Positions 46,027 through 54,468 of a DNA stretch of 64,000 nt are shown here, in pieces. The stretch covers positions 1-64,000 of the forward strand of contig NZ_CP021421.1 of the NCBI RefSeq assembly GCF_002201515.1, read 5' to 3'. The translations under genes and the position numbers were made by a program. The stretch is from Muribaculum intestinale. Its GTDB lineage: Bacteria > Bacteroidota > Bacteroidia > Bacteroidales > Muribaculaceae. The notes below the pieces were generated by a model. It made no database searches, had not been told where the DNA came from, and saw only the letters and a program-made list of their open reading frames with translations. The number at the start of each line of letters is the position of its first letter. Position 1 is the first letter of the stretch.

Positions 46027-46995
46027 ATGGGAATATTTGATTCATTCAAATCAAGAAATAATAGACAGATGAAAAATAATGTATCTTCGGAAAATAAAGA
46101 TAAAAATCATGCCCCCGGAGTATGTGACAACTCTCTTGACACTAAATATACGCCTGAGAAAATTTCGACTCTGGGCCGAAGAGATATTTTCGTGTTTGGT
46201 AGTAATCTTGCCGGACATCATGCGGGTGGTGCCGCAAGAGTCGCCTTTAATCGTTTTGGCGCAGTATGGGGGCAAGGTGTGGGTCTCCAAGGCAATTCGT
46301 ATGCTATTCTGACAATGCAGGGAGGGATCGATACTATTAAGCCATACGTTGACAGATTCATTGAATTTGCAAAATATGAGAAGGCTCTTACGTTTTATGT
46401 AACTAAAATAGGGTGTGGCATTGCTGGTTTTAAGTTGAATGAAATCGCCCCCTTGTTCAAAGAGGCTCTGATATTTCCAAACATCCGCCTCCCCAAAGAA
46501 TTTGTGGATATCATCGGTAAAGACAATGAAGAGGCACCAAAGGAAGATCTATTGCGTCATTCTCACGGGGTCACAAGGACTTTTGCAGATTTAGTGATTG
46601 CGCGGAACAATGAAGTCAAATTCAGATCTCCTGACGAGGTTATATCATTTTTAAACCAATATTTTGAGAGGTTCAAACGGAATGGTGATGACGTAGCCTT
46701 CATTGCGGTACGCATCTTTTGGAATATTCTCCATGAAGAGGATATGTTTAAGAATGGCCGACTTGATGTTGATGCTTTGAATAAACATCTTTTTGAATTC
46801 CCTTCTTATAGTAGTGAGATGGATAAAGCGTATGATTCCTATTGCAGAGAGAAGCTCTTCAATATCATAGTCTACCTAAACCGCTTCCGCAAGTATCGTT
46901 CTTCCGAGGAAATCCTCTATGATGTTAATCGTTCCGGAATCACTCACTTCTCTCATTGTGGGCCTAACTGCGATTATTTAGGGATATTCAGTTAA
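46027..46995 (+). CDS. Macro-like (A1S_2505-type) protein
   Basis: 322 residues. Residues 50-150 match the macro-like phage and island family often named A1S_2505: DIFVFGSNLAGHHAGGAARV, then GQGVGLQGNSYAI and FYVTKIGCGIAGF, with the Gly-rich loops that bind ADP-ribose-like ligands in macro domains. The C-terminal half is helical and unassigned, with a Cys/His end (ITHFSHCGPNCDYLG). The stop codon TAA shares bases with an ATG (TTAATGG) that matches the start of the next gene after the IS. This fits an ancestral coupled operon now split by the IS at about 47 kb. Confidence 0.7.
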   Translation: MGIFDSFKSRNNRQMKNNVSSENKDKNHAPGVCDNSLDTKYTPEKISTLGRRDIFVFGSNLAGHHAGGAARVAFNRFGAVWGQGVGLQGNSYAILTMQGGIDTIKPYVDRFIEFAKYEKALTFYVTKIGCGIAGFKLNEIAPLFKEALIFPNIRLPKEFVDIIGKDNEEAPKEDLLRHSHGVTRTFADLVIARNNEVKFRSPDEVISFLNQYFERFKRNGDDVAFIAVRIFWNILHEEDMFKNGRLDVDALNKHLFEFPSYSSEMDKAYDSYCREKLFNIIVYLNRFRKYRSSEEILYDVNRSGITHFSHCGPNCDYLGIFS

Positions 46996-48670
46996 TGGCT
47001 TGATTTTTCAAGCTGAAAATGGAGCGTGGTCGCCCTATGGCGGTGCTGTTTTGATTATGAGGGCAAATTTTCAATTCTCGGCGCATAAAATATGACATTT
47101 CGGACAGATAGGAATACACTGATTCGCCTCCGATATGTTTCGGAGGTGAGGTGACAGTATGATTTTTCACGCTCGCTGTTTCTTCTTTTCTTCGATGGCG
47201 AGTTGTCGGGCGGCAAGCGTTGCGGCATTTGCCATGTGGATGCCGAAAAAGAGCAGCAGCGTCTCGCTGCGGGAGTTGCGTGCAGCAATCCGGCTGACAC
47301 CGTAGTGCTGTTTCTGGTTTCCGAAGCTGCCCTCCATGGCGGTAGAGCGCAGTGTCCCGATTATTCGTCGGGCTGTGCTTATGTCGGTGTTTTCATCCTT
47401 TGGCTTCGGGCCTTTGCGGACAAAACATGTCGTTATGCCGTTTTCGGTACAGTACCGCCGGTTGTCGTTGTTGGCATAGATGGTGTCAGCTCCGACTTTG
47501 GCGACTTTGACTCCGGTCAATTCCTGTTGATATTCAATACACTCCTGTAATCTCACGCCCTCGTTGAAGGCTTCGAAGGAATGATGCTCGATGAATGATA
47601 TTCCATCAATCTGGATGTTGTTGACCTTGGCTCCGAACTCCACTCGCTTGTTCTCCTTGCCTCTGACGATGGGCCGGATGTACGGACGGTCTATGCTGAC
47701 GATGCGTTTCTTCACCTCCTTTTTCTGAGCAAGCGCTCTCTGCTGTCGATACACCTCTTTAAGAGCGAAGAGACGCTTGCTTTGCTCGGCGGTGAGCGCG
47801 ATGTCAACGGTGTGTATCTTGCAGATTCTGTTCCATTGCCCTATCTGTTTGGAAAGCAAGCCGAGCAATCGACGGCGGAGTTTGACAGTGGCCGCCCTGC
47901 TGTGTTTGCGATGCTTGGCATAGGTGAGTCTGGCGCGGTCAATATCACGATACTTGTTGCGCGGCAGCCGTTCCTTCTGCGCCTTGCAGGTCTTTGCAAT
48001 TAGAGATTGAAGCCACTCGCAGCATTCCCACAACAGTTTTACATCTGTCGGGAACCGCAGATGGCTCTCGTAGCAGGTGGCATCGGTCAGACACAAATCC
48101 TTGTTTCTCAGCGAGCCGCCCCATTTGCCATACAGGATTTTCTGCAGTTCTCTGATGTCCAGAACTCCGGCTATGCGCTGACGGATAGCAATGACTATCT
48201 TGCCGTTCTTTATGGGCTTGGCGGGATCTATGAGCACCCCGCAGAACATCTGCATGTGTATGTTGCCGTTGAGCATCTCGATCAGGCCGTCATCCGATTG
48301 TCCGGTATATGGTTTGAGGAACATCAGCGCAACCTCTCCCTCCGGCGGGAACATCGGCGTGTTGCCTTGAGGATGCGTTTTGGGAAAATGCGAGCGGATT
48401 TTCTCTGCCAGCTCCTTCAATGGCAGTTGCGCATGGATGCGCCCGAGCTCGCTTACGGCAAAACTCTCGCGATATTTTTGCATAAAATCGAACTCGGTAA
48501 ACGGCAACGTGGCCGTAATCTCAGATATTTTTCGTAACTTCACGAACATTTATTTTTAAGAATTACCCCCGAATAAGCCCGTGATGGGTTCATCGGGGGT
48601 TCTTTGTAAAGTTACAAAATATCTATAACTCTGCCAAATAATCAGTTAGCCATTAACTGAATATCCCTAA
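46978..48670 (-). mobile_element. IS1182-like insertion sequence with unclear left edge
   Basis: A 23-base perfect inverted repeat (46978-47000 and 48648-48670) frames the transposase, but its left arm is also the last codons of the macro-like gene. GTTAATGGCT occurs directly at 46991-47000 and 48671-48680, like a target duplication. Both cannot be simple, so the left boundary is either 46978 or near 47001. A stem ACCCCCGA/TCGGGGGT lies upstream of the transposase start near 48565-48600. Confidence 0.75.
47167..48549 (-). CDS. IS1182-like transposase
   Basis: 460 residues. N-terminal helical DNA-binding part (YRESFAVSELGRIHAQLPL), an early acidic motif in LCLTDATCYESHLRFPTD, a middle VAKVGADTIYANNDNRRY with the second Asp, and the end MEGSFGNQKQHYGVSRI with the catalytic Glu. 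This layout is that of IS1182-type DDE transposases of Bacteroidota. Appears full length. Confidence 0.85.
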   Translation of the reverse strand: MFVKLRKISEITATLPFTEFDFMQKYRESFAVSELGRIHAQLPLKELAEKIRSHFPKTHPQGNTPMFPPEGEVALMFLKPYTGQSDDGLIEMLNGNIHMQMFCGVLIDPAKPIKNGKIVIAIRQRIAGVLDIRELQKILYGKWGGSLRNKDLCLTDATCYESHLRFPTDVKLLWECCEWLQSLIAKTCKAQKERLPRNKYRDIDRARLTYAKHRKHSRAATVKLRRRLLGLLSKQIGQWNRICKIHTVDIALTAEQSKRLFALKEVYRQQRALAQKKEVKKRIVSIDRPYIRPIVRGKENKRVEFGAKVNNIQIDGISFIEHHSFEAFNEGVRLQECIEYQQELTGVKVAKVGADTIYANNDNRRYCTENGITTCFVRKGPKPKDENTDISTARRIIGTLRSTAMEGSFGNQKQHYGVSRIAARNSRSETLLLFFGIHMANAATLAARQLAIEEKKKQRA

Positions 48671-48674
48671 GTTA

Positions 48675-49175
48675 ATGGCTCAAATCATCCGTGAAAACGA
48701 AGATGAAGCATATAAATCTTTACTAATTGAATCGTCCGAGGATGGGCTATGGCTTAATATCGCAGATTGTACCAATCGAGGAGCTGGGGCATACCATGAA
48801 TTGTATGAGCAAATGATTGAGGTATTTGAGCCGATTATACTTAAATTCGTCAAGGATAATGCTGTTCGTGATAACGTTGGCTTCTGTGTTGCTGATTTCG
48901 GAGATTACGGAACGTCTCATGTCGCACCATTTCTCTGCCGGAAACTAAATGCGTTGGGACTAAATGTACATGTTGCTATTATTGAATCAAATTTGGACAT
49001 AAGATTGAAAAATAAATTTATTGCGGTGTCTAATCAACTGAAGGAATTATCTTGCACATACAAAGTGTTCCAAGATCCTGAGGATAGTAATTTTGAGTGG
49101 AACCGGATTGATGAACATTCGCGGAGTTTATTATCGAAAGCTGTTTCTCATCTGAAATCGGTACTATCAGAATAA
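48675..49175 (+). CDS. Unknown 166-residue protein of the radical-SAM operon
   Basis: The N-terminus MAQIIRENEDEAYKSLL is followed by an alternating strand/helix pattern with a Gly/Asp loop (FCVADFGDYGTSHVAPFL) and VHVAIIESN, suggesting a Rossmann-like fold. No family recognised. It starts 4 bases after the IS end and stops 1 base before the next start. Its own start overlaps the ancestral stop of the macro-like gene, so it was gene 2 of that operon. Confidence 0.65.
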   Translation: MAQIIRENEDEAYKSLLIESSEDGLWLNIADCTNRGAGAYHELYEQMIEVFEPIILKFVKDNAVRDNVGFCVADFGDYGTSHVAPFLCRKLNALGLNVHVAIIESNLDIRLKNKFIAVSNQLKELSCTYKVFQDPEDSNFEWNRIDEHSRSLLSKAVSHLKSVLSE

Positions 49176-49917
49176 AATGTGTGCAGTGATTTTCGACAAG
49201 CACATACAGTTGAAATCTATGAGTTGTGCTCATGGACATTGTCAACCACAACCTATTCCAAAGGCAGTAAATGTCTTCGTTAAATGACGGATTGCTGCAA
49301 TGCTCGTTGTGCGTTCTGCTCAAACGGTGGTTGCCATAAAAATATCGAAGCATTTAATCATGTTAAGTTGTGGGAGGTTATTGATGAACTAAGGGAAAAA
49401 GACATAATTATAAATCGCATCAATATAACCGGAGGAGAACCCTCTGTGGCCTCTGAAATAGTGAATCAAATCCTTGCGACAGCCAGCACAGAACAGTATC
49501 TTAATATTCATTTACATCTGAACACGAACGGACTTGTTCCTGCCTCGCAAGATATGATGCGTCAACCTCGTTGGGACTCAATATCTATGTCATTACATCA
49601 TTATGACCGTGATAAGTTATCAGAGATATATGGCGTTTCTATTTCGGAAAAGGCATTAGAGTTTGAGGATATAGATTTGGAGAGAGTTAATGCCAGCTGC
49701 AATCTGATTCGAGGTTTCATCGATAAACCTGCCGAAGTTGAGAATATGATGAAGTTTGCTATCGCATTGAGGTTACCTCGACTTGGCTTCGTCGCTTTAA
49801 TGAAAGTCAATGATTATTGTAAGAAGCATTATGTTGATTTCGATGAAATAAACTTTACAAACATTCCTCACTTATATTTTACTGAGTCACGCAATCGTGG
49901 TGCAGACTGTAAATGTA

Positions 49918-50815
49918 GAGGGTGTTTCATAACGATTGTTAATTTGCTGTAAGCCTGTTCAAGAGCATTGCCACACCTGCTATGATGACCATCTGTCGTG
50001 CGACCTCCAATGTATCCTCATAATTTCTGCATAAACGTCGGAAGTTGTCAAGCCATGAGATAGAGCGCTCCGCAACCCATCTGCCCTTTGCCGGGATAAA
50101 CTTCCCGTCAGAAGAACCAGACAAAGTGATTTCCACGTTCATGCCAAAGGTATTTCTCACAAGTTCAATCAAATCTCCGCGATAGCCTCTGTCTGCAAGA
50201 ATCTTCTTGATGACCGGGTGCGAGGCGGTAAGTAAAGCCAGAAGCATCAAACCGCCTTTGGAGTCATGTATGTTAGCGGTAGTTGTCTTTACATCAAGCA
50301 GATGCCCATTCTCGTCAACTGCAATCTGCCGTTTTATTCCCTTGACTTTCTTGTTGCCGTCAAAACCTTTCGGTGAGGGATATGAGGCAGCCCGCACACT
50401 TTGAGCGTCTACAACCGCAACACTTGGTTCCGGTGTCTGACCTTCCTGAAATCGCACTTCTGCGACAAGGCTGTCAAGCAGATTCTTGAACTCGCCGATG
50501 GCACTCCATGCACGGAAATAGTAATATACGGTCTGCCATGCCGGAAAGTCATGAGGTAGATTACGCCATTGACAGCCGGTCTTGTCCACATATAGAATGG
50601 CATCAAAGACAAGGAAAAAATCATATTTGCTCGTCCAATTATCCATTGGAATTGTTTCTTTTATGAAAGCTTTCTGTGCTTCTGTTAAATCAGAGGTGTA
50701 CATTTCTAAATCCTTTCTTATAATTGTCAACAAATAAACAATTTAGAAATGTCCTCTCCTTTAGCAGAGGCATTTTTTTGATGGACTATCTTAACAGTTG
50801 TTATGAAACACCCTC
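49918..50815 (-). mobile_element. IS5-family insertion sequence
   Basis: Imperfect terminal repeats GAGGGTGTTTCATAAC at 49918 and its complement ending at 50815. GTA flanks both sides, a 3-base target duplication as in the IS427/IS1031 groups. It sits inside the radical-SAM gene; excision in silico restores the frame. Confidence 0.9.
49939..50703 (-). CDS. IS5-family transposase
   Basis: About 254 residues starting MYTSDLTEAQKAFIK, the usual IS427/IS1031-type N-terminus; an earlier in-frame ATG at 50733 would add ten residues. Domains: KTGCQWRNLPHDFPAWQTVY, then DAQSVRAASYPSPKGFDGNK (first Asp), ILADRGYRGDL (second Asp) and RWVAERSISWLDNFRRL (Glu). Appears intact. Confidence 0.92.
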   Translation of the reverse strand: MYTSDLTEAQKAFIKETIPMDNWTSKYDFFLVFDAILYVDKTGCQWRNLPHDFPAWQTVYYYFRAWSAIGEFKNLLDSLVAEVRFQEGQTPEPSVAVVDAQSVRAASYPSPKGFDGNKKVKGIKRQIAVDENGHLLDVKTTTANIHDSKGGLMLLALLTASHPVIKKILADRGYRGDLIELVRNTFGMNVEITLSGSSDGKFIPAKGRWVAERSISWLDNFRRLCRNYEDTLEVARQMVIIAGVAMLLNRLTAN

Positions 50816-50938
50816 GTAGTAACTATCTGTATAATCACAATGGAAGGATTTTGGAGGTGTATATGCGGAATTACTCCAATCCGAACTATTGCGAATCCTC
50901 ACTGCTGTATGACGGACAATATTTAAGACAAGGGTTTC

Positions 50939-52240
50939 ATGATGACAACATCATATACTGATATACAGCGTTTGTTTGAACAACGGAAGAACAATCCATT
51001 GTTCAATACGTCATATCCATTATCGCCTGGTGATTGGGCTAAATACTCAACGTCTGGCACTTTGTCGTTTGATGCCTCAAAACCTATTGCGTTTTACTTA
51101 CACATCCCTTTCTGCCGTCAGATTTGCTCTTTCTGCGAATACACAAAGATGTGTGTGCCGGACACTGAAAAACAGCGCAACTATATCGCGACTTTAATCA
51201 GAGACATTGAACGATTTGTCGAAAAATACCCTGAATGGAAGTTTTATGGCTTCGACATCGGAGGCGGAACTCCGACAGCATTGGATCCTGAGGTATTTTC
51301 AGAGTTGATGATATGGTATAAGCACTTTATCGGAGAGAGAATGGTGACTGATAGATTTGAGCCAAGCATTGAAGGGACATTCGATTCTATGGCCTCAGAT
51401 TATCAAGGCTATCATAAGAGCCGTTTGATAGCCAAAGCTAGGATAAAGCGATTATCCCTCGGTGTGCAATCTACATCAGACAAGGTGCTTAACCCGTTGC
51501 ATCGAAATACTATTTCAAGCAAAGAGATGGCGGAGGCAATAGAAGAATGGCATCGACTTGGCATATCAAAAATCAACCTTGATTTAATGTATGGCTTGCC
51601 GGGACAGACAGTGGAGAATATCCGAAAAGATATTGAAGTTATTCGGATGCTTAATCCGGAGCAAGTCACCGTTTATGAGTTCCGGACGAACCAGCTTAAC
51701 GCTCCCTATAAAACTGATAATGACACGTGCTTTACGCAATATTGCGAACTTTACGAAGGCTTGATTCGCCTTGAGTATTACGGCGAATTTGGCCGCAACA
51801 CTTTTAGTCGTGATGCTCATGATATGGGATTGTCATCTTACCTCCGACATCGTATGTTTGACGGCTGGCAATACAAGGGGTTCGGAATTTCTGCACAGAG
51901 TATGTCTGAATATGGTGTCTCTTATAACATGGGCAAAAATGAATCAACCGGCAAACTAATTGATAATCATTCTTATGAGTCAATCGCTTATTATGATTTG
52001 CCGTCAAATGAATTGCTAAACAAGTTCATTGCAATATCCGGTTATTCAGGAGGATTTTCCCTTTCGGGTGCCAAAAGTCTATTCGGGGAGGATTTTGCCA
52101 CACGTTATAATCATATATTGCACTTCTTGATTGACGAGAAATTGGCAACAATTTCAGGAGACCGACTTCAACTGACAAAAACAGGATTTCGTCATTATGG
52201 AGCTATCTTATCGCTATTCTATTCTTTAGGTACTGTATGA
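50939..52240 (+). CDS. HemN/HemW-like radical-SAM enzyme
   Basis: 433 residues. The cluster motif is FCRQICSFC within LHIPFCRQICSFCEYTK, followed by DIGGGTPTAL and a TIM-barrel pattern (LSLGVQST, INLDLMYGLPGQT). This is the coproporphyrinogen III oxidase-like group, which also includes methyltransferases and heme chaperones. The start overlaps the end of the first radical-SAM gene by 23 bases and its stop overlaps the next start (ATGA). The pairing of two different radical-SAM enzymes with a macro-like protein suggests a small-molecule or nucleotide modification pathway rather than heme synthesis. Confidence 0.82.
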   Translation: MMTTSYTDIQRLFEQRKNNPLFNTSYPLSPGDWAKYSTSGTLSFDASKPIAFYLHIPFCRQICSFCEYTKMCVPDTEKQRNYIATLIRDIERFVEKYPEWKFYGFDIGGGTPTALDPEVFSELMIWYKHFIGERMVTDRFEPSIEGTFDSMASDYQGYHKSRLIAKARIKRLSLGVQSTSDKVLNPLHRNTISSKEMAEAIEEWHRLGISKINLDLMYGLPGQTVENIRKDIEVIRMLNPEQVTVYEFRTNQLNAPYKTDNDTCFTQYCELYEGLIRLEYYGEFGRNTFSRDAHDMGLSSYLRHRMFDGWQYKGFGISAQSMSEYGVSYNMGKNESTGKLIDNHSYESIAYYDLPSNELLNKFIAISGYSGGFSLSGAKSLFGEDFATRYNHILHFLIDEKLATISGDRLQLTKTGFRHYGAILSLFYSLGTV

Positions 52241-52715
52241 ATATCATATTTCTTGACTTTGATGGAGTTATGGATACGGCATCATATGATATGTATCTTG
52301 TACGTAATGGTATGTCGGAATGCGATGAGAAAGGGCGTCCGGTATTCGACCCAAAGTGCATCGAGAATCTGAAACATATAATAGTGGCAACCGGGGCAGA
52401 CATTGTCGTTACTTCTGATTGGAATATATCGACTCATATAAGGATTTATTGAAGATGTGGCGACAGAGGGGAATGCCGAGCTTTATGATAGACACAACAC
52501 CAAATGTCAGCAACCACAGAGGTGACGAGATAGCACGTTGGCTGAACGAGTGTAAGGAGGATTGCAATTATGTGATAATTGATGACCTCGATATAGCTAA
52601 TTTCAATACTGACCAACTTGATAAATTAGTGGTTGTAAATCCATTCTATGGACTTAATGAGAATATCGCTCAGCAGGCTATAGACATCATCAACAAACAA
52701 AACCTTAAACAATGA
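52237..52715 (+). pseudogene. HAD-superfamily protein, frameshifted
   Basis: Frame 1 (52237-52452) gives MNIIFLDFDGVMDTASY with the HAD motif DFDG, and VVTSDWN (motif II), then runs to a stop. Frame 2 (from about 52419) gives EYIDSYKDLLKMWRQRGMP, HRGDEIARWL and YVIIDDLD (motif IV). The two overlap at the SDW, so a one- or two-base shift broke one gene of about 158 codons. The start overlaps the upstream stop (ATGA) and the end overlaps the downstream start (ATGA). Confidence 0.8.
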
Positions 52716-53869
52716 TACGCAATTTCATTCTTCAACATAAGATATTCTTTATTACAGTATTATCGCTACTTCTTGTCAAAGTTATATGGGTGGCGTGGTC
52801 GTGCTGGGGCAATGGCTCTTTTGATAAGGAAAAGAATGATTTGCTCCAGCGTAAGAATTTTCTTGTCAGTAAGATAATGGTTGAGCCACGCAAACTGCTC
52901 AGCGAAATGCCGAGTGGTATAGGATTACAGTTTCAGGGTGAATGGGCATTGTATTCATGCTCGATGCAGACGGAGGCATTATCAAATTTGGCTGGACTAT
53001 ACCCGGAAACAAAAGAAGAATCTATCACAACCATTGACAGTTTGATACAGATTGTCAAGTCGTCGGAGCTAAGATTATATGATAAACTACGATGGGGCGA
53101 AGATCCTCTTGAATCTTTAGATGGGGAGGATAGTCATGTATCTTATCTGAGCCATTTGGCTTGGATGATTGGTAACTACAGAAGAATTGGTGGCAATACA
53201 AAATACAATCAGTTGCATGACTCTATTTGTGAAACAATGAATCGACGCATACTGAAATCACCAATCCTGAATATCCCCACTTATCCTGACGAACCTGTTT
53301 ATGTCCCGGATATGATGGTGGCTATTGTTGCTCTTTCTGATTACTCAGCTCTTAACAACGGCAAATATTCTTCAACGGTCACGGGTTGGATAAACAGGGC
53401 GAAATCTGAGTGGATTGATGCCAAAACTGGACTTCTCGTTTCATTCCTTGACAACAACGGGCAAATCGAGGCACCGATAAAGGGTTCATACTCCGCTCTC
53501 AATTGCTACTATCTGACGAAGATAGACTCAACATTCGCTAAAGAACAATATGAGAGGCTGAAAACTCATTTTTGTCAAAGTCTTCCAGCTTCCGGTATCA
53601 AAGAGTATCACGACAGGACTTGTTGGCTTGGTATGGATATAGATGCCGGGCCGATAATCCTCAATCTTAGCCCCAGCGGTACAGCCTTCGCCATTGGTTC
53701 TGCTACCTATTTCAGTGACACAATCTTTCGGAAATCACTATTGAGAACGGCTGAAATCGCGGGACATACAATCAAATGGAATGATAAGCGTAATTATCTT
53801 CTTGGAGACATAGCATTAGTTGGAGAAGCAATCACACTTGCAATGCGAACAAATGTTAGGAAAAGGTAA
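52712..53869 (+). CDS. Membrane-anchored helical protein, unknown
   Basis: 385 residues. One N-terminal helix (FFITVLSLLLVKVIWVAW, residues 12-30) without cleavage site, so probably anchored with the rest outside. The mature part has repeated helical pairs with aromatic and acidic positions (SYLSHLAWMIGNYRRIGGN, YVPDMMVAIVALSDYS, YSALNCYYLTKI), resembling an alpha/alpha-toroid enzyme fold such as linalool dehydratase-like proteins; that match is only by pattern. It is the last gene of the operon, with ATGA overlap to the HAD gene. Confidence 0.7.
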   Translation: MIRNFILQHKIFFITVLSLLLVKVIWVAWSCWGNGSFDKEKNDLLQRKNFLVSKIMVEPRKLLSEMPSGIGLQFQGEWALYSCSMQTEALSNLAGLYPETKEESITTIDSLIQIVKSSELRLYDKLRWGEDPLESLDGEDSHVSYLSHLAWMIGNYRRIGGNTKYNQLHDSICETMNRRILKSPILNIPTYPDEPVYVPDMMVAIVALSDYSALNNGKYSSTVTGWINRAKSEWIDAKTGLLVSFLDNNGQIEAPIKGSYSALNCYYLTKIDSTFAKEQYERLKTHFCQSLPASGIKEYHDRTCWLGMDIDAGPIILNLSPSGTAFAIGSATYFSDTIFRKSLLRTAEIAGHTIKWNDKRNYLLGDIALVGEAITLAMRTNVRKR

Positions 53870-53911
53870 TGAACACAACGCCGCCTTTTGGCGGCCGAAA
53901 TTTTGGGCAAA

Positions 53912-53949
53912 ATGAAGGTGACGGAGGTCTTATGCTCCGCCACCTTCAT
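53912..53949. terminator. Hairpin after the radical-SAM operon
   Basis: A 15-base stem with one mismatch (53912-53926 with 53935-53949), preceded by a smaller stem GCCGCC/GGCGGC (53880-53895). No long T-run follows; it may end transcription from either side. Confidence 0.5.
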
Positions 53950-53996
53950 CGTTGATATGGCATTGGCTATGCTCTTTTTGACTCGTCATTGTTATC

Positions 53997-54234
53997 TTAA
54001 GCGGAAACTCGTCGACTTTCAGTTCTTTCTGCTATCATCTTCTTGTTGGCGTTGATGATACCGGCTATCTGCTCTGCATATTCGCAGACTCCGTTGGCAA
54101 ATGCCCGGCATTGGATGATTGAGAAGTCTTTGAGCGAGATTTCTACTGTGGCGATTGTTCTGCCTCCCATTGTGGCGGTGAACACAAGCGTATCTTCTTT
54201 GAGGTAGTAGCCGGACGAACCTACGCAGATGTGT
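53997..54234 (-). pseudogene. PcfJ-like protein, C-terminal fragment
   Basis: About 79 codons: HICVGSSGYYLKEDTLVFTA, then RTIATVEISLKDFSIIQCRA and YAEQIAGIINAN. This resembles the C-terminal part of PcfJ-family proteins common in Bacteroidota conjugative elements (H-x-CV, then a TVEVSL-type strand and I-Q-x-R). The upstream part is replaced by IS21 sequence at 54235. The gene across the IS (56965-57277) is a different family, so the rest is lost. Confidence 0.6.
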
Positions 54235-54353
54235 TGCATCTAACATTTGAAAAGGGACCCAGGTAGAGCAATTGAAAAGGGACCCACCCCATGGGTAAGT
54301 TCAACCGGATATCGTTGATTAGAAAGAACGACATCAACGATTCCACAAAATGC
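54235..54353 (+). mobile_element. Solo IS21 left end
   Basis: 119 bases identical to the first 119 of the element (terminus, both terminal repeats, inverted repeat, up to ATGC of istA), followed directly by a complete copy. The two left ends form a perfect 119-base tandem repeat. The rest of the first element is missing. Confidence 0.93.
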
Positions 54354-54468
54354 TGCATCTAACATTTGAAAAGGGACCCAGGTAGAGCAATTGAAAAGGG
54401 ACCCACCCCATGGGTAAGTTCAACCGGATATCGTTGATTAGAAAGAACGACATCAACGATTCCACAAA

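Larger units (their letters stand above)
49177..50961 (+). pseudogene. Radical-SAM enzyme broken by a frameshift and an IS5
   Basis: Three pieces form one gene. Piece 1 (49177-49287): 36 codons ending KAVNVFVK-stop. Piece 2 (from 49284): MTDCCNARCAFCSNGG with the CxxxCxxC cluster and ITGGEPSVAS, open to the IS at 49918. Piece 3 (50816-50961): after removing IS5 and one copy of GTA the frame continues CKCSNYLYNHNG... to HDDNIIY-stop at 50961. Piece 1 and 2 overlap as ATGA and join naturally with a one-base change, so a frameshift is likely. The family is a radical-SAM protein of SPASM or QueE-like general type; substrate unknown. Confidence 0.8.
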
